Of a DNA stretch of 64,000 nucleotides, positions 1-10,089 are shown piece by piece. Source of the stretch: Piezodorus guildinii (lineage: Eukaryota; Arthropoda; Insecta; Hemiptera; Pentatomidae); NCBI GenBank assembly GCA_023052935.1, contig CM041294.1:100571616-100635615 (forward strand). Reading direction: 5' to 3'. Made by a program: the position numbers and the translations under genes. The number at the start of each line of letters is the position of its first letter. Within the stretch, counting starts at the first letter, position 1. The notes beneath the pieces are model-generated. The model had not been told where the DNA came from. It searched no databases and was given only the letters and a program-made list of their open reading frames with translations.

Positions 1-540
1 CTATTGTTTCTGAAAATTATCTTCATTTTTACCGAAGTAAAATTACTACGGTTTGAGCGCAGTTATGGAATTTATTTTTCACAACTTAAATATATAAAAA
101 TTAATTTCGAATCTGTTATATTATTTTTACCTATTACCGTCATACTATTTTTTCCCAAAAATATATCCGAGTATTTCTCTGTTTTATTTTCTAATTATCA
201 CGCCGATAATTTGGAGAATTGAATATTTTTTAGCTATCACACCTGGATTAGCTGCTCTCAGTTAATTCTTGAAAAAATCTGGAGTGATAAGAATACATGT
301 TCTAGGATGTGTGCTTTACTTACGTGTGCGTTGTTCCAAACACGTTTTAATGATTGTATATTCGATTTGTGCTAAACTGTTATGTCCAATTGAAGAAAAA
401 AAATTAAAAAATACTGTACTTAAAAGGGCTTTTTGTTGTTTTTAAGAAAAAAGTTAAGATAAATGTAAAATTATAAATTCCTTATTTTTACATGATAAAT
501 CGAGCATAATTTTCTTCCATCATATCTTTATTATTATATT
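1..540. other. AT-rich sequence without recognisable features
   Basis: No coding region, tRNA-like box or repeat shared with the rest of the window was recognised. The open frames here are short and have no family resemblance. Confidence 0.5.
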
Positions 541-556
541 TAACTCGTTATTATTA

Positions 557-590
557 GTCGACGTTTCGGGGCATTGTCCCCATTATCAAG
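557..590 (-). repeat. hammerhead-like hairpin motif, copy 1
   Basis: On the minus strand it reads CTTGATAA, then a GGGG/CCCC hairpin, then GAAACGTCGAC. Similarity to the copy at 2317-2350 continues about 25 bp into the tail. It faces that copy in inverted orientation. The box is CTTGATAA rather than the canonical hammerhead CTGATGA, so activity is doubtful. See the finding on this family. Confidence 0.6.
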
Positions 591-599
591 CCTTTTTTC

Positions 600-1029
600 G
601 TTCATTATTTATTTAGATACATTTTTTGTAGCTACATGCCCTTCTTGGACTTATTATTCTTAAATAAACCTTTGTTCGCCGTCTGGTTTATTTTTATTTT
701 GAATAATCCGGCTACTTGTTATTTCAAAGCTTCTATTTACAGGGTTGAAACAAATAGTGTAATTAGAATGTTTATCGATGTCTCTAGTTTGATTTGAACC
801 TGGCAAAGGATTGCTAATTTTCAAGTGTTTTTTGTGAATAATTGAATATACCCTATTCGAAATTGTATTATAGATACCCCTGATACTTTAAATACAATGT
901 TTATTATGACGGGGTCTAAAGCCAATTTATGCCTTTATTCCTTAAAAGAGTCCTATTTCCATAACTAAGTCATGTAAAACCTTCAAAGCACTTCACCCTT
1001 TTTATTTTATCAAATTCCTTCCAAACTTC
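600..1029. other. spacer between hairpin motif and LINE fragment
   Basis: Nothing firm is seen. On the minus strand about 670-860 stays open for roughly 65 codons, but I do not recognise the peptide and it may be transposon debris. Confidence 0.35.
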
Positions 1030-1312
1030 TGTCTAGGTTGGTAGGGATTTATCTTAAGGGTTCACTAAAGAGACTAGTGTGGGACAGGGTGATGGTCTGG
1101 CTTGTCCAGTCATTAACTTGGCTTTAGAAAAGGCTCTAAGAAATGAAGGAATACAAGTAATCAGGCTTTCATCAAATCGATCTCTGCTACTCCTTTGGTA
1201 TGTCGATGATCTGGATCTTATAGGCTTGACATGGAGAGATGTAGTTGCGACTTCAAACGTTCCAAAAAGAAGTTCCAAGCTCTCGAAGTCTTGGCTGCAA
1301 GATTGGAGATAA
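1030..1312 (+). pseudogene. LINE reverse-transcriptase fragment (RTE-like)
   Basis: The frame at 1079-1312 carries the central reverse-transcriptase signature of non-LTR retrotransposons: GQGDGLACP, then NLALEKALRN, then the catalytic block, here WYVDDLDLIG, where most relatives have YADD. Only these palm motifs remain; the fingers, thumb and endonuclease are missing. It is a short decayed fragment in a transposon-rich stretch, so no function is expected. The clade (RTE-like) is judged from the look of the motifs and is tentative. Confidence 0.7.
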
Positions 1313-1494
1313 AGTTTATTTTATTTTTTAATTTATTTCGAAGCCTCTTGTGGTTTGTGTTTAAATTCCAGGATCTGCATGTTTGTAGGGGGTTCTACTG
1401 AACACGGTACATTTTAAGAAAGGGATGAGGAGGCGGAAACGATGTCTTCTTCTTATGACGGGACTCACCGATATTTTGATTCATTGATTAATCC

Positions 1495-1880
1495 TCAGTC
1501 ATGACAGAGGCTCCCTACATATTGTTTCCAGTTTTGCGGGGTTCCTGTTGGGGAAAGAGTCTGAAAAATAGGGTTAGTACAAAATTTTAGACTGCCAAAG
1601 TATTTTATCTGTCTCCTAGTGATGTAGTCAGTCACTGTCGGGAGCTCGAAGGTAGTGTGCAGCATGTCTGTTAGAGTTTTGTGTAGTGTCGTATGTCTTA
1701 CGATACGTCTTAGGACGCCATTCTGAAATTGTTGGAGCTTCTTAACTATTTCAGGTTTTATAATTGCTAATATGGGTGCGCAATGCAACAGTGATGGTCT
1801 GATCATGCTTTTATAAATCATCAATTTGAGGCAGAGTGATTGATTTGGGGATATCAGAAGATGCTTCAGTCGGTATAGGT
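1495..1880 (-). pseudogene. Jockey-type LINE ORF2, C-terminal fragment
   Basis: The minus-strand frame begins with a thumb-region motif typical of Jockey-clade reverse transcriptases (YKSMIRPSLLHCAPI). It continues through LQQFQNGVLRRIVRHT and a RRQIKYF block to a TGA near 1495. Sequence resembling the preceding segment continues to about 1880 upstream of the first Met. The fragment lacks endonuclease and palm, so it is a dead 5'-truncated piece. It lies opposite in orientation to the neighbouring LINE fragment at 1030-1312. Confidence 0.75.
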
Positions 1881-1884
1881 GGCC

Positions 1885-2310
1885 CTCACCTTCTTTATTT
1901 TTTTAAAGATAAGGTTGGACAATATGAAAACGAACGTATACACAAGTTCCCTACCATATTGGCAGGAAGGAAAAGGAGAAATAAGCACCTATAAATTTAA
2001 GAAGTAAAATAATTCGTATAACTGTAAACTCAAGGCAATTCTCATAGTTTAAATGAGAAAATAAATAGTCACTTCGCCTCTGAAAACAGGTTTCGCTCTT
2101 GAGAAATACCCCCATAGCCGAGCTCTGTCCAGAATAGAAAATATTAGGATCTAAAAGAGGCTTATCAATGTTAAAAACGGTCGAATTATTGCTTCAGAGT
2201 TTCTCCAAAGGATATTCAGACCAATTGTGTACTTGTGAAGTACAAATATTAACTTAATAAACTTAACGGTGAAGTTGATATTGTCCTACTCATTAAAATA
2301 GGTCTCATTA
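1885..2310. other. unannotated AT-rich sequence
   Basis: Nothing recognisable is seen between the Jockey fragment and the next hairpin motif. Confidence 0.4.
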
Positions 2311-2316
2311 ATTAGT

Positions 2317-2350
2317 CTTGATAATGGGGACAAAGCTCCGAAAAGTCGAC
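2317..2350 (+). repeat. hammerhead-like hairpin motif, copy 2
   Basis: CTTGATAA, a GGGG..CTCC hairpin and GAAAAGTCGAC. It is the inverted partner of the copy at 557-590 and shares its tail (CTAATA..GACGA). This copy has substitutions in the stem and in the GAAAC box. Confidence 0.55.
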
Positions 2351-2404
2351 TAATATTGACGAATTTAAACGTTTTAATACGCTTAAGTTTTTATATTTCT
2401 AAGA

Positions 2405-2660
2405 ATATTCGGACATTTCAAGGAGCTATTACCGTGCTATCAGGTGATTAGGTCTTGATCTTGCTCAGCCTCCAGGTTTTTCCCCAATCTTGCCCACTTT
2501 ATAGAGGCTGGGTATGCTCTAGGAGGGCTCCATCCCCAGGGTCGCTTCACGACTAAAATAACAGAATAAATAGTTCTGTCTCAGACAAGGTTCGAACCTG
2601 GGACCTGGAGAACAGTAGATAAGTGCTATACTCACTGGACCATGACGCTCCATTCCCACA
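2405..2660 (-). mobile_element. SINE family A, tRNA-derived
   Basis: Read on the minus strand, the promoter-like head comes first, with a B box matching GGTTCGAACC (2590-2600). A body shared with copies at 6700, 7170, 10905, 18525 and 20539 follows: a CTCTATAAAGTGGG-like block, then GGCGGCTGAGCGTGATTAAG. Pol III boxes plus a shared tail define a tRNA-derived SINE. This copy has lost the distal tail. Confidence 0.75.
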
Positions 2661-3087
2661 GTATGACGAGTTATGTATGAGATGCCTGTATATCGTACTA
2701 GTAGAAAGAGTTGATTGTCCAAAGATTGTACGGGAAGATACGATGGCTCTGTTGGTTATTCGAAATTGGAAGCACTTGATCGGGAAAAATGGCGGTCATT
2801 GCTGGCCGAGTTTTAGCCAGCGCCGTCCTACATTTTTTAAAAACTTTTTTCTGGTTTAAGAATAGTATTGTATGTGACTTTTAAAACTTTGGACTCAGTA
2901 TTTTGTTTTCAAAAAAATCTGGTGCGGGCAACACACGACTTTCACTTTGACTGTTAAAATCAATTTAAGAACTATTAAATATATTTCACTTTAAAACTTT
3001 AAAAAAGTTTTAAGTTGATTTTAATAAACGTGTATTAATTTTCGTTGAAAACATATGATTTAGATTAAATAATATAACTGCATTAAT

Positions 3088-3736
3088 GAAAGACTGTACT
3101 TTGCAACTAGATGCATGTACAGTAAGAAAATTTTATCCTCCAATGCAAAAATAAGGCATTACTGTACAGTAGTAAGACCAACAATATTGTATGGTATGGA
3201 AACAGTTTGCCTTCCGAGTGTTGAGAAATTTCTCAAGATTGAGAGAAAAATTCTTAGGAGGCTTCATGGACCCAAAATAACACAAGAGGGCTACAGGCTA
3301 AAATCCAATGAAGTAATATATAGAAATTTGGAAAACCTTGAAGTAGTCATCAGAATCAGGAGACTGAGGTTTTATGGCCATATGGTAAGATTGAACAATC
3401 AGAGGCTGAACAAACAGATTTTTGACAAAGTTCTAGGCTATAAGAACATGGGTGGTTATGCAAAGCAAATAAAAGAGGAGCTCGATAGGTTAAAAATCAA
3501 GAAAATAGACTGCTTAGAAAGAGAGCTTTTCGGAAAGAAAATAAAAGAAGTTGGGGTTTCTTACAGGAAAAACAAAGAAACAGGGGAGAAAATGGACAAA
3601 GGAAAAGCGGGAGGAATAGTCCAAGAAGATGAAAGAATATTGGAGAAAAAGGAAGATGAAAGATGTAAAAAAGACAGAATGATATTCACGTGGTCCTTGA
3701 TGGCCAATTCGTGCAAACAAAAAAATAAAAATAAAA
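3088..3736 (+). pseudogene. 5'-truncated LINE (reverse-transcriptase C-terminus) inserted in repeat X
   Basis: The frame 3115-3762 carries the LINE thumb/C-terminal signature: RPTILYGMET, FLKIERKILRRLHGP, then RIRRLRFYGHMVR. A lysine/glutamate-rich tail follows, ending in an A-rich stretch. Flanking 13-bp duplications, TAACTGCATTAAT (3075-3087) and TAACTACATTAAT (3737-3749), differ by one base and mark a target-primed insertion. The last few codons of the open frame are therefore host repeat, not LINE. It lacks endonuclease and palm, so it is not functional. It is probably RTE-like or a related clade. Confidence 0.8.
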
Positions 3737-4163
3737 TAACTACATTAATATATTGTCAATAAGTAATAAGTTTGTTCCCTTAAATCTTTCTCTTTCCAAC
3801 GGCATATTATATAACCGTATTACTGTTCTTATTATAAAAAAAAACAAAAATTGCATACAAAAATAGTATTGCTCTTTTATCCTTTAATCGGTCATCTAGA
3901 TCGTCCAACTTGTATATTTAGACGTCCTTTATCAATTTCATTAAGATGGTATGGTTAGTCTTTTTGAATGTACGAAATTAAAGGTACCTTTGAGGAAGAA
4001 AATATCGCGATTTAAGTCCTGTCAGTCTATTTCAATCAGAATGAAACCTAAATGATATTAAAGCCAATTAAATTTTACATCAATAAAGGGAGTTTAATCA
4101 AAATCGTTACAGCCGTTTTACAAATTGTATGGTGTAAAGTGGCTCTTCTGGTTAGCCGATATA

Positions 4164-5062
4164 TTGGGTTGATGCAAAATTAATGCAGGTTTCCTCTATT
4201 GCAATATCTTAATTCCAATTGTGTAAACAAAGCTAATCCTAACATTGATCATTATTATACCAAAACAAACCTTATCTAATACCCTCTCTTTCACCATGAA
4301 TTTGTTTAGTAAAATCGTTTTGTTCAGTGTGTTCAAAGGTCTTGAATCGAAAATGTCAAAGTGCGATTTTCGTCAAATTTATTTTTACGAATTTAAATTA
4401 GGGCGCAGCGCTGCGCAAACGGCTCGTAATATTAATGAAGTGTGGGGTCAGGGGGCTATTAATGAGTGCACGGTGCAGCGTTGGTTCCAGAAGTTTCGCA
4501 GAGGAGATTTCGACCTCGAAGACAAGGAAGATCGGGGCCGTCATCTTGCTCTGGACAACGATCAGCTGAGGTCAAAAGTGGAAGAAGACCCAACCAAAAC
4601 CACACGAGAAATGGCGGCGGAACTCGGAACTCAAAAATTGCAACGTATTTGCCCAGCATTGATGAATCGGAAGGGGCCGATCCTGCTCCACGATAACGCC
4701 AGACCACACGTTGCACAACCAACGCTTCGACGACTGCACGAGTTGGGCTACGAAGTTCTCCATCATCCGCCTTAATCACCTGACCTCTCTCCTACAGACT
4801 TCCACTTTTTCAGGCATCTGGACAACTTTTTGAGGGAGAAAAATTTTCAAAACCAGGACGACATTGAAAATTCTTTTCGTGATTTCATTGAGTTCAGGGA
4901 TTCGGATTTTTTTTCTGGTGGAATAAGAAAGCTTGTTGAACGTTGGCAAAAGTGCATTGATTCAGATGGAAATTATTTTGATTAAATATATATGGTTAAA
5001 GTAAAGATATGGCGTATTTACAATACCTACTAAAAACCTGCATTAATTTTGCATCAACCCAA
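4164..5062 (+). mobile_element. internally deleted mariner (cecropia/Hsmar1-like)
   Basis: Near-perfect terminal inverted repeats start TTGGGTTGATGCAAAATT at 4164 and end with its complement at 5062. TA dinucleotides flank both ends (4162-4163 and 5063-5064). The flanking repeat X sequence closes perfectly once the element and one TA are removed, which confirms both borders. At 899 bp it is shorter than a full mariner of about 1.3 kb because the middle of the transposase gene is missing. Confidence 0.93.
4353..4985 (+). pseudogene. mariner transposase, internally deleted and with a stop codon
   Basis: The likely start is the ATG at 4353 (MSKCDFRQIYFYEF), not the upstream TTG of the longer open frame. 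The N-terminal paired helix-turn-helix region is present (AAQTARNINEVWG, TVQRWFQKFRRGDFDLED). After about 90 residues the sequence jumps in frame from REMAAELG to QKLQRICPALMNRKGPILLH. This removes roughly 140-150 residues, including the region of the first catalytic Asp. The second Asp motif (HDNARPH) remains. In the HHPPYSPDL motif the Tyr codon is TAA (4773-4775), and an open C-terminus continues to a TAA at 4983-4985. By recall the closest relative is the cecropia/SETMAR lineage. It is inactive. Confidence 0.9.
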
Positions 5063-5279
5063 TAGATGAAAACGTTGCTGTAACATCTCGGGCGTATATA
5101 TAAATATGAAATTTCAGTTCCGTACGACTTTTCGGTTTTGCGCTAGATTTACCACACACAGACACTCTTTTGTTCGGGACTTGGTCATTTCTTCTCAGGG
5201 GACCCTAAAACGTGTATTTCCGTTCCCTTACTATATATTTCATATAGGGGTAAGTGAAAGTAAAAATCATTATTACACC

Positions 5280-6145
5280 TATAAGAAGGCACAATCTTAA
5301 ACCATCTATATATTGTAATATACAAATTTGTCATCAAGAAATATGTAAATATTGGGTTGGTTTCTGTTTCTGTCTGTTTTGAGGTTTCGTTCACCTCAAC
5401 TAACTTACCCAAATAAAGGATAGAAAATCGTCCATGATGTTTTGGAGGTCTCAGCGTTTTATCCCATGCACGCAGTTTTGATATTCTCAATTTTGTATTT
5501 TAATTAATGTTTAATATTATTGAAAATAAGACCTTGGTAGGAGCTCTGCTGCTCATGCTTTTGTTTTGTAGTTTTGCTATGCTAAGTCTGGATTCATACA
5601 GCGAGCTTTAAAATCATCCTGCCAAATATTTTAATTCCATAGAGCTGTATGGTACTGGTGTTGTTGGGAACAGTGAACTTTTTCGTCAAGTGGACCCTTC
5701 ATTCCTAAAAAAAGACCTGACAAATGATTGGAAGTGTAAAAATTAATTTTGCGGGAACGTCGCGAAAATAAATATAACCGATTCATGGATTAAATCTTAA
5801 CCTCCTCAACCACCAGCTTTCTGTAATTCCTATGTTTCTACGCTTTGAATTGTTATGCCTTGCGGAATAGGGGAAAATTATGAAACGTACAGTTCCTTCC
5901 TTTTTACTTTTTCTGTTACGGCTATTAATCGATCTGGCGTAACGCCCACCTACCGTATACAAAAAATAACTAGCTGTTAAGTTCCTGGTGTAGGAACAGC
6001 ATCCAGTTTTTTTTTCCTAACATTTGTGTTTTCCGTCCTCTTCTTTACTACGAAATATTATACAATTTTCCCTTCTTCCTTTGGAAAAGTTCTTATTTAC
6101 TTATTTATTATTATAATTATGAATTGTGTTTATATATTTATAAAC
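5280..6145. other. unannotated AT-rich sequence
   Basis: No coding region or recognisable repeat is seen. Confidence 0.4.
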
Positions 6146-6149
6146 ATAA

Positions 6150-6570
6150 TTAATTTGTTGTTAGGTTCCTTTAATAAAAATGATTCATTTTCATTCAACT
6201 CATTTTATTTTCTTATTTTTTTCTCCCTACGTTTCGACTTTTTCACATTTTCAAGGGATCTATAAAATCATTTATTTTAAAACTAAAAGATAAACAACAT
6301 TATTTTTTACATTCTTATAAAGCAATTTACATACCTTTTAATATTCCATCATGCACTAATATAGATATATATTTTGTCACAATTTAAAAAAATAAAAATA
6401 AAACTATTATAGGCTGACCAGCCCTGTCCTGGTTGTTATCATCCACTTGATTTGAAAATGGCTTTTTGAAAATGGCAAAAAGCCGAAACTTAGGGAGAAA
6501 AAAATAAGAAAATTAAATGAGTTGAATGAAAATGGATCATTTTAATTAAAGGAACCTAACAATACATTTA
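6150..6570. repeat. inverted repeat with hammerhead-like motifs facing inward
   Basis: Arms of about 100 bp (about 6150-6257 and 6460-6570) are inverted copies, sharing GTTAGGTTCCTTTAAT and ATTCAACTCATTT, with about 200 bp between them. Each arm carries a degenerate GAAAC-type box (GTCGAAACGTAGGG on the minus strand at 6225-6242; GCCGAAACTTAGGG on the plus strand near 6482). The arrangement matches the inverted pairs at 557/2317 and 34,651-34,867. Confidence 0.65.
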
Positions 6571-6699
6571 TTCACTCAAACAAACTTTTAATTGTAATAA
6601 AAATTAATAATTAATTTGTTTACATCTAGTATTATTGTAATATATGAAGATCAATGATCAATGATTCTATATTACTCCAACCGTAGCGATGGCGAATGA

Positions 6700-7025
6700 A
6701 AAAAAATAGTTGTGCCTCTACAACCATGAAGAGTTTTAGATTCAGTGCATGGTAAGGAATCTTACTGTATTAACCCAACAGTTGTGCATGTAAGCGATTT
6801 GGCCGATCTGACGCTCAACCGTCTTAAGGTATAAAACCCACTTTATAGAGAATGAATGAACCCAAAGAGGGTCGATTCAGGGATAATGTAACAAGAAAAA
6901 CAAGACAAAAAAAGATAATGTAACAAAATTAATAATTATACTGTAACATCAGAACACGAACCCGGGGTCTGGAGATCAGTGATCAGTAGCCCAGTGCTTT
7001 AACTAATGTGATACTCCGTTCCCTG
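6700..7025 (-). mobile_element. SINE family A, diverged copy
   Basis: Minus-strand copy, with a B-box remnant (GAACCCGGGG side near 6958) and the tail CCTCTACAACCATGAAG at 6713. About 100 bp near 6850-6950 do not match other copies and may be an insertion. Confidence 0.6.
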
Positions 7026-7169
7026 GGTAAAATATAGAAAATAAAAAAAGAAAGGGAAAAAAAAGTAATTTAATGAAAAAGAATAAGACGAAATGAGTCA
7101 ACAAATTATTCAAAGCCATGCTATTGTATATATTAATATTTGTGACTTCTTAGGGAACAACATGGTTTA

Positions 7170-7390
7170 GATGATTCAAACCCCAGAATTATTTATTCTG
7201 TTATTTCAGCCGTGGAGCAACCCTGTGTTATGGAGACCCTTCTGGGGCACACCCTTCTTCTATAAAGTTGGTACCCAAAATTAGGGAATACCCTTGCGGC
7301 TTAGTTTGATCTAGGCCTGATCAGCTCCTTGTACGAATCTATATTATCACTGAACACCTTTCATAGGTTGTAGAGGTAGAGGTTTTTAGT
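7170..7390 (+). mobile_element. SINE family A, body and tail
   Basis: It matches the shared body (TTATTCTGTTATTTCAGCCG, then the CTTCTATAAAG-like block and the CTTTCATAGGTTGTAGAGG tail). The pol III promoter head is missing or very degraded. Confidence 0.65.
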
Positions 7391-7394
7391 TGTG

Positions 7395-8615
7395 ACTTTT
7401 ATATATTAATAGTTTTGTCTACTAATGACTTAAAAGTAAATTCAGAAGAAAGTTAATGATACCTCCCAACGTTTCCACCGATCTATTAACTCATTTTTCA
7501 GTGCAAAATATTAAAAAATATATATCACTGATAAAGGAATTATTATGTGTTTAATAACATCGTTAGCTATTTATGTAATATTTTCTAATTACTATAGTTT
7601 GTTTCTATTTATTTGAAAAAAAAAAATCATAATTTTTAATGTCAGTAATCTTATAAAACCTTATTAATCTCTCTTATCGTTTTATAGATAAATCTTCTCT
7701 TCTATGGCTAAAATTTATGATTTTATCAAGACAATGAAAAAAAATATCGTGAATTGAATAGAATTAAAATAATGTGATTATTTAACATAAAGAATTACGA
7801 TATATTCAAAAGAATGGAGAAACAAAAATTAGATAACGTTTTGAGGGAATCACATATAATCCACCGGCTCTGGACGAATTTCAAAATAATATATGTTTTA
7901 TAGTGTTCTTAGGGCTTCATTGATTTTCTTGATTCTATTATTAATATTTATAAGAAAATATTAATGAAAAAATAATTTCGTTCTACAACGAAATATTAAA
8001 AAATATTCATTTTAATGGAAAATATGACCGATTTACGTGGACAAAATTATGAAACTTGTTCATATTCAACCTTTGGGGACTCAGAACACATATTTTTTTT
8101 TTTTAAATATACAAACTTATTAATTTTTTGACCCGATTGCCGAGCGCACAGTGTCAAAAATCAAAATTATTTGCTAAAATCTAAAACATCGCTACATTTA
8201 ACGTTTGAAGTCCCAGAATACGGGAAATATAATACAACAAATCTAATTATCGGCTAGGAGTGGCTTAAACCTGTTAATAGATGTATTTTAAATAATTTAG
8301 GAAACTCTTCAAATTATAGATTGTAGAACTTTTGATTCGGAGTGTTGGTCTGAAAAATATTTTTTTTAAATCGCAAATTTCTTTGCAAAATTGAAAGACT
8401 AGAAGGATTGATGAAAGAAATCCTACAAAAAAATCCTTGGGGTAACTTGAGGGTTATATAGTTTTTTGTTATTGAACATTTACAACTTGCTAAATTAACT
8501 CTACAGGTTGATTGTAACGTATATTCAATAACGAGTGAGTAAATGTAATATCTGACCTGCATCAGCAATGTTAATTGTTAAATAAAATCAAAAGGAATTT
8601 GTGCTACACACACGT
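7395..8615. other. unannotated AT-rich sequence
   Basis: No gene, tRNA-like box or shared repeat is recognised. The 84-codon minus-strand frame at 8314-8568 has no family resemblance. Confidence 0.4.
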
Positions 8616-8619
8616 TAAA

Positions 8620-8685
8620 AAAAATAAATGGTGAGTGTGTGGGTGTGCGTGCGTTTGTGTGTGTGTCCGCGCATTTCTCTGAAAC

Positions 8686-8717
<32 letters not shown>

Positions 8718-8969
8718 TTCGCCCCAAAAATACTAGGGCATGTAACAACGATCACAACACCTAGACGTTCATATTACAAAATATATTAGTGTTTATTAAC
8801 AAAAAAACCAGGGAGCGGCGTGGATTTTTGGATAGAGAATTTAACCATAAATACGCCTATAACTGAGTTATTTTTGAAGATCGAGATAAATATGTTTTAG
8901 AGTACTAAAATCAATAAAGCGCGATAAACAAAAAAAACAAAAACTTAAAAAGAAAAATAATTTGAATCT

Positions 8970-9033
<64 letters not shown>

Positions 9034-9220
9034 TAACCGGTTTTTTATTATAGTTAATAAAGACATACTAAAACATTTCTTGTAGTGGTTTTTCGTTTTG
9101 AAATTAGCAATGTTAATATAACACTTTCCTTTGAACTATTTAAACAGTTATACTGTAATATAGTTATTTGGAAATAACAAACCATTGTCATAATTTACAA
9201 CCTTTTTACAATTTACTACA
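8620..9220 (+). repeat. repeat D copy 1
   Basis: It starts with a head block (TTTCTCTGAAACTACTGGAC, then GCCCCAAAAATACTAGGGCA). One ATAACTGAGTTATTTTTGAA monomer follows near 8860, then a (TA)n tract, then the tail block shared with 11,410-11,590 and 47,840-48,030 (ACAGTTATACTGTAATATAG). The start of a SINE A head (GGGAGCGGCGTGG) appears to be embedded at 8812. Confidence 0.65.
8976..9030. repeat. (TA)n microsatellite
   Basis: About 27 uninterrupted TA dinucleotides inside repeat D. Confidence 0.95.
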
Positions 9221-9424
9221 TATTAATACATAATTTAGATTTTTAAATAATTTTAATTACTAAACAAAGTTTTTAGTAAAATAGTGGCTTACGTATTTCG
9301 ACCTTAATGGGATAAACAACAGAACATGGATATCTCTTTTTTTAATCTACTGATTTTCCCAGGCTGGAAGAAATTGAGTTTGTGGAGGGACGGGCGGATT
9401 GATCAAGTGTAGAAGATAAAGAGT

Positions 9425-9720
9425 GAAAGAGGTATCAGCTGTAGCAGGGTGGCTAGCATAATAGCCTTCTATGCCAAAGAACACGGGTTCAAACCTCATA
9501 GGTGGTCCTAGGATTTTTTATTTCCATGAAAAATCCTTAGTTATACCGTCCTTCGCCTGCGACGTACAAAGGTGGCCCCTAGCCTGTGCGATGTCAGGTA
9601 CTCGTTAAAGATCCCTAGCCTAATAAAACCTGGATAGGCAAATTTTAGGTCTCCCACTGTAGCATCGTACGATTAGCCACAGTAGTGTAAAGTGACATTA
9701 AATGAACAAAAAATGGAATA
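9425..9720 (+). mobile_element. SINE family B, tRNA-derived
   Basis: An A-box-like TAGCAGGGTGGCTAGCATAA and B-box-like GGGTTCAAACCTC (9487-9499) are followed by a body ending AGTGTAAAGTGACATTAAAT. The same unit is present inverted at 12,460-12,740 and 60,145-60,440. That recurrence plus the pol III boxes supports a SINE. Confidence 0.75.
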
Positions 9721-9899
9721 AATAAACTACAAACAAAATTAATTTTTAAGGCTCCAACACTTTTTTTTATAATAAACTCCAAACATCAGTCAAAACTTGA
9801 TTTTTTTTTATTGAAACGAATGTAGCTCCTAAATGGTAGATCCTGATAACAAATTTTATATACGGAAATAACTTCAAATTTTCAATGCGAGCAACACTA

Positions 9900-10085
9900 A
9901 AACAATTTTATTTGTTGACAGAGAGTGCCCCATAAAGCCCCAACACTCAATACATTTAGCAATACATGACTTTTGGGTTATCATTTTCAATAATGAACCT
10001 TTGTAATCGACCGAAAAAAATACCCCTTCCTCCTCAAAATTTGATGGTTTAGGTTTAAAAATGCGTAAAACGCGAATAACGAATA
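9900..10085 (-). repeat. repeat D tail fragment
   Basis: It contains the minus-strand version of the block that ends other D copies (AATAATGAACCTTTGTAATC, then CCTCAAAATTTGA). It lies head-to-tail with the next D copy. Confidence 0.5.
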
Positions 10086-10089
10086 ACAA

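Larger units (their letters stand above)
2918..5275 (-). repeat. repeat X copy 1, split by a LINE and a mariner
   Basis: It begins TCTGGTGCGGGCAACAC, then ACTTTCACTT, and ends ..GGGTAAGTGAAAGT near 5270. It matches the other X copies in inverted orientation. Two later insertions interrupt it: a LINE tail (3088-3736) and a mariner (4164-5062). Removing both gives an uninterrupted match to intact X copies such as 38,080-39,000. X has no coding capacity. Confidence 0.8.

Noticed and set aside
5106..5490. ORFs near the right end of repeat X copy 1
   Set aside because: They translate the conserved non-coding X termini, which recur in other copies with shifted frames.
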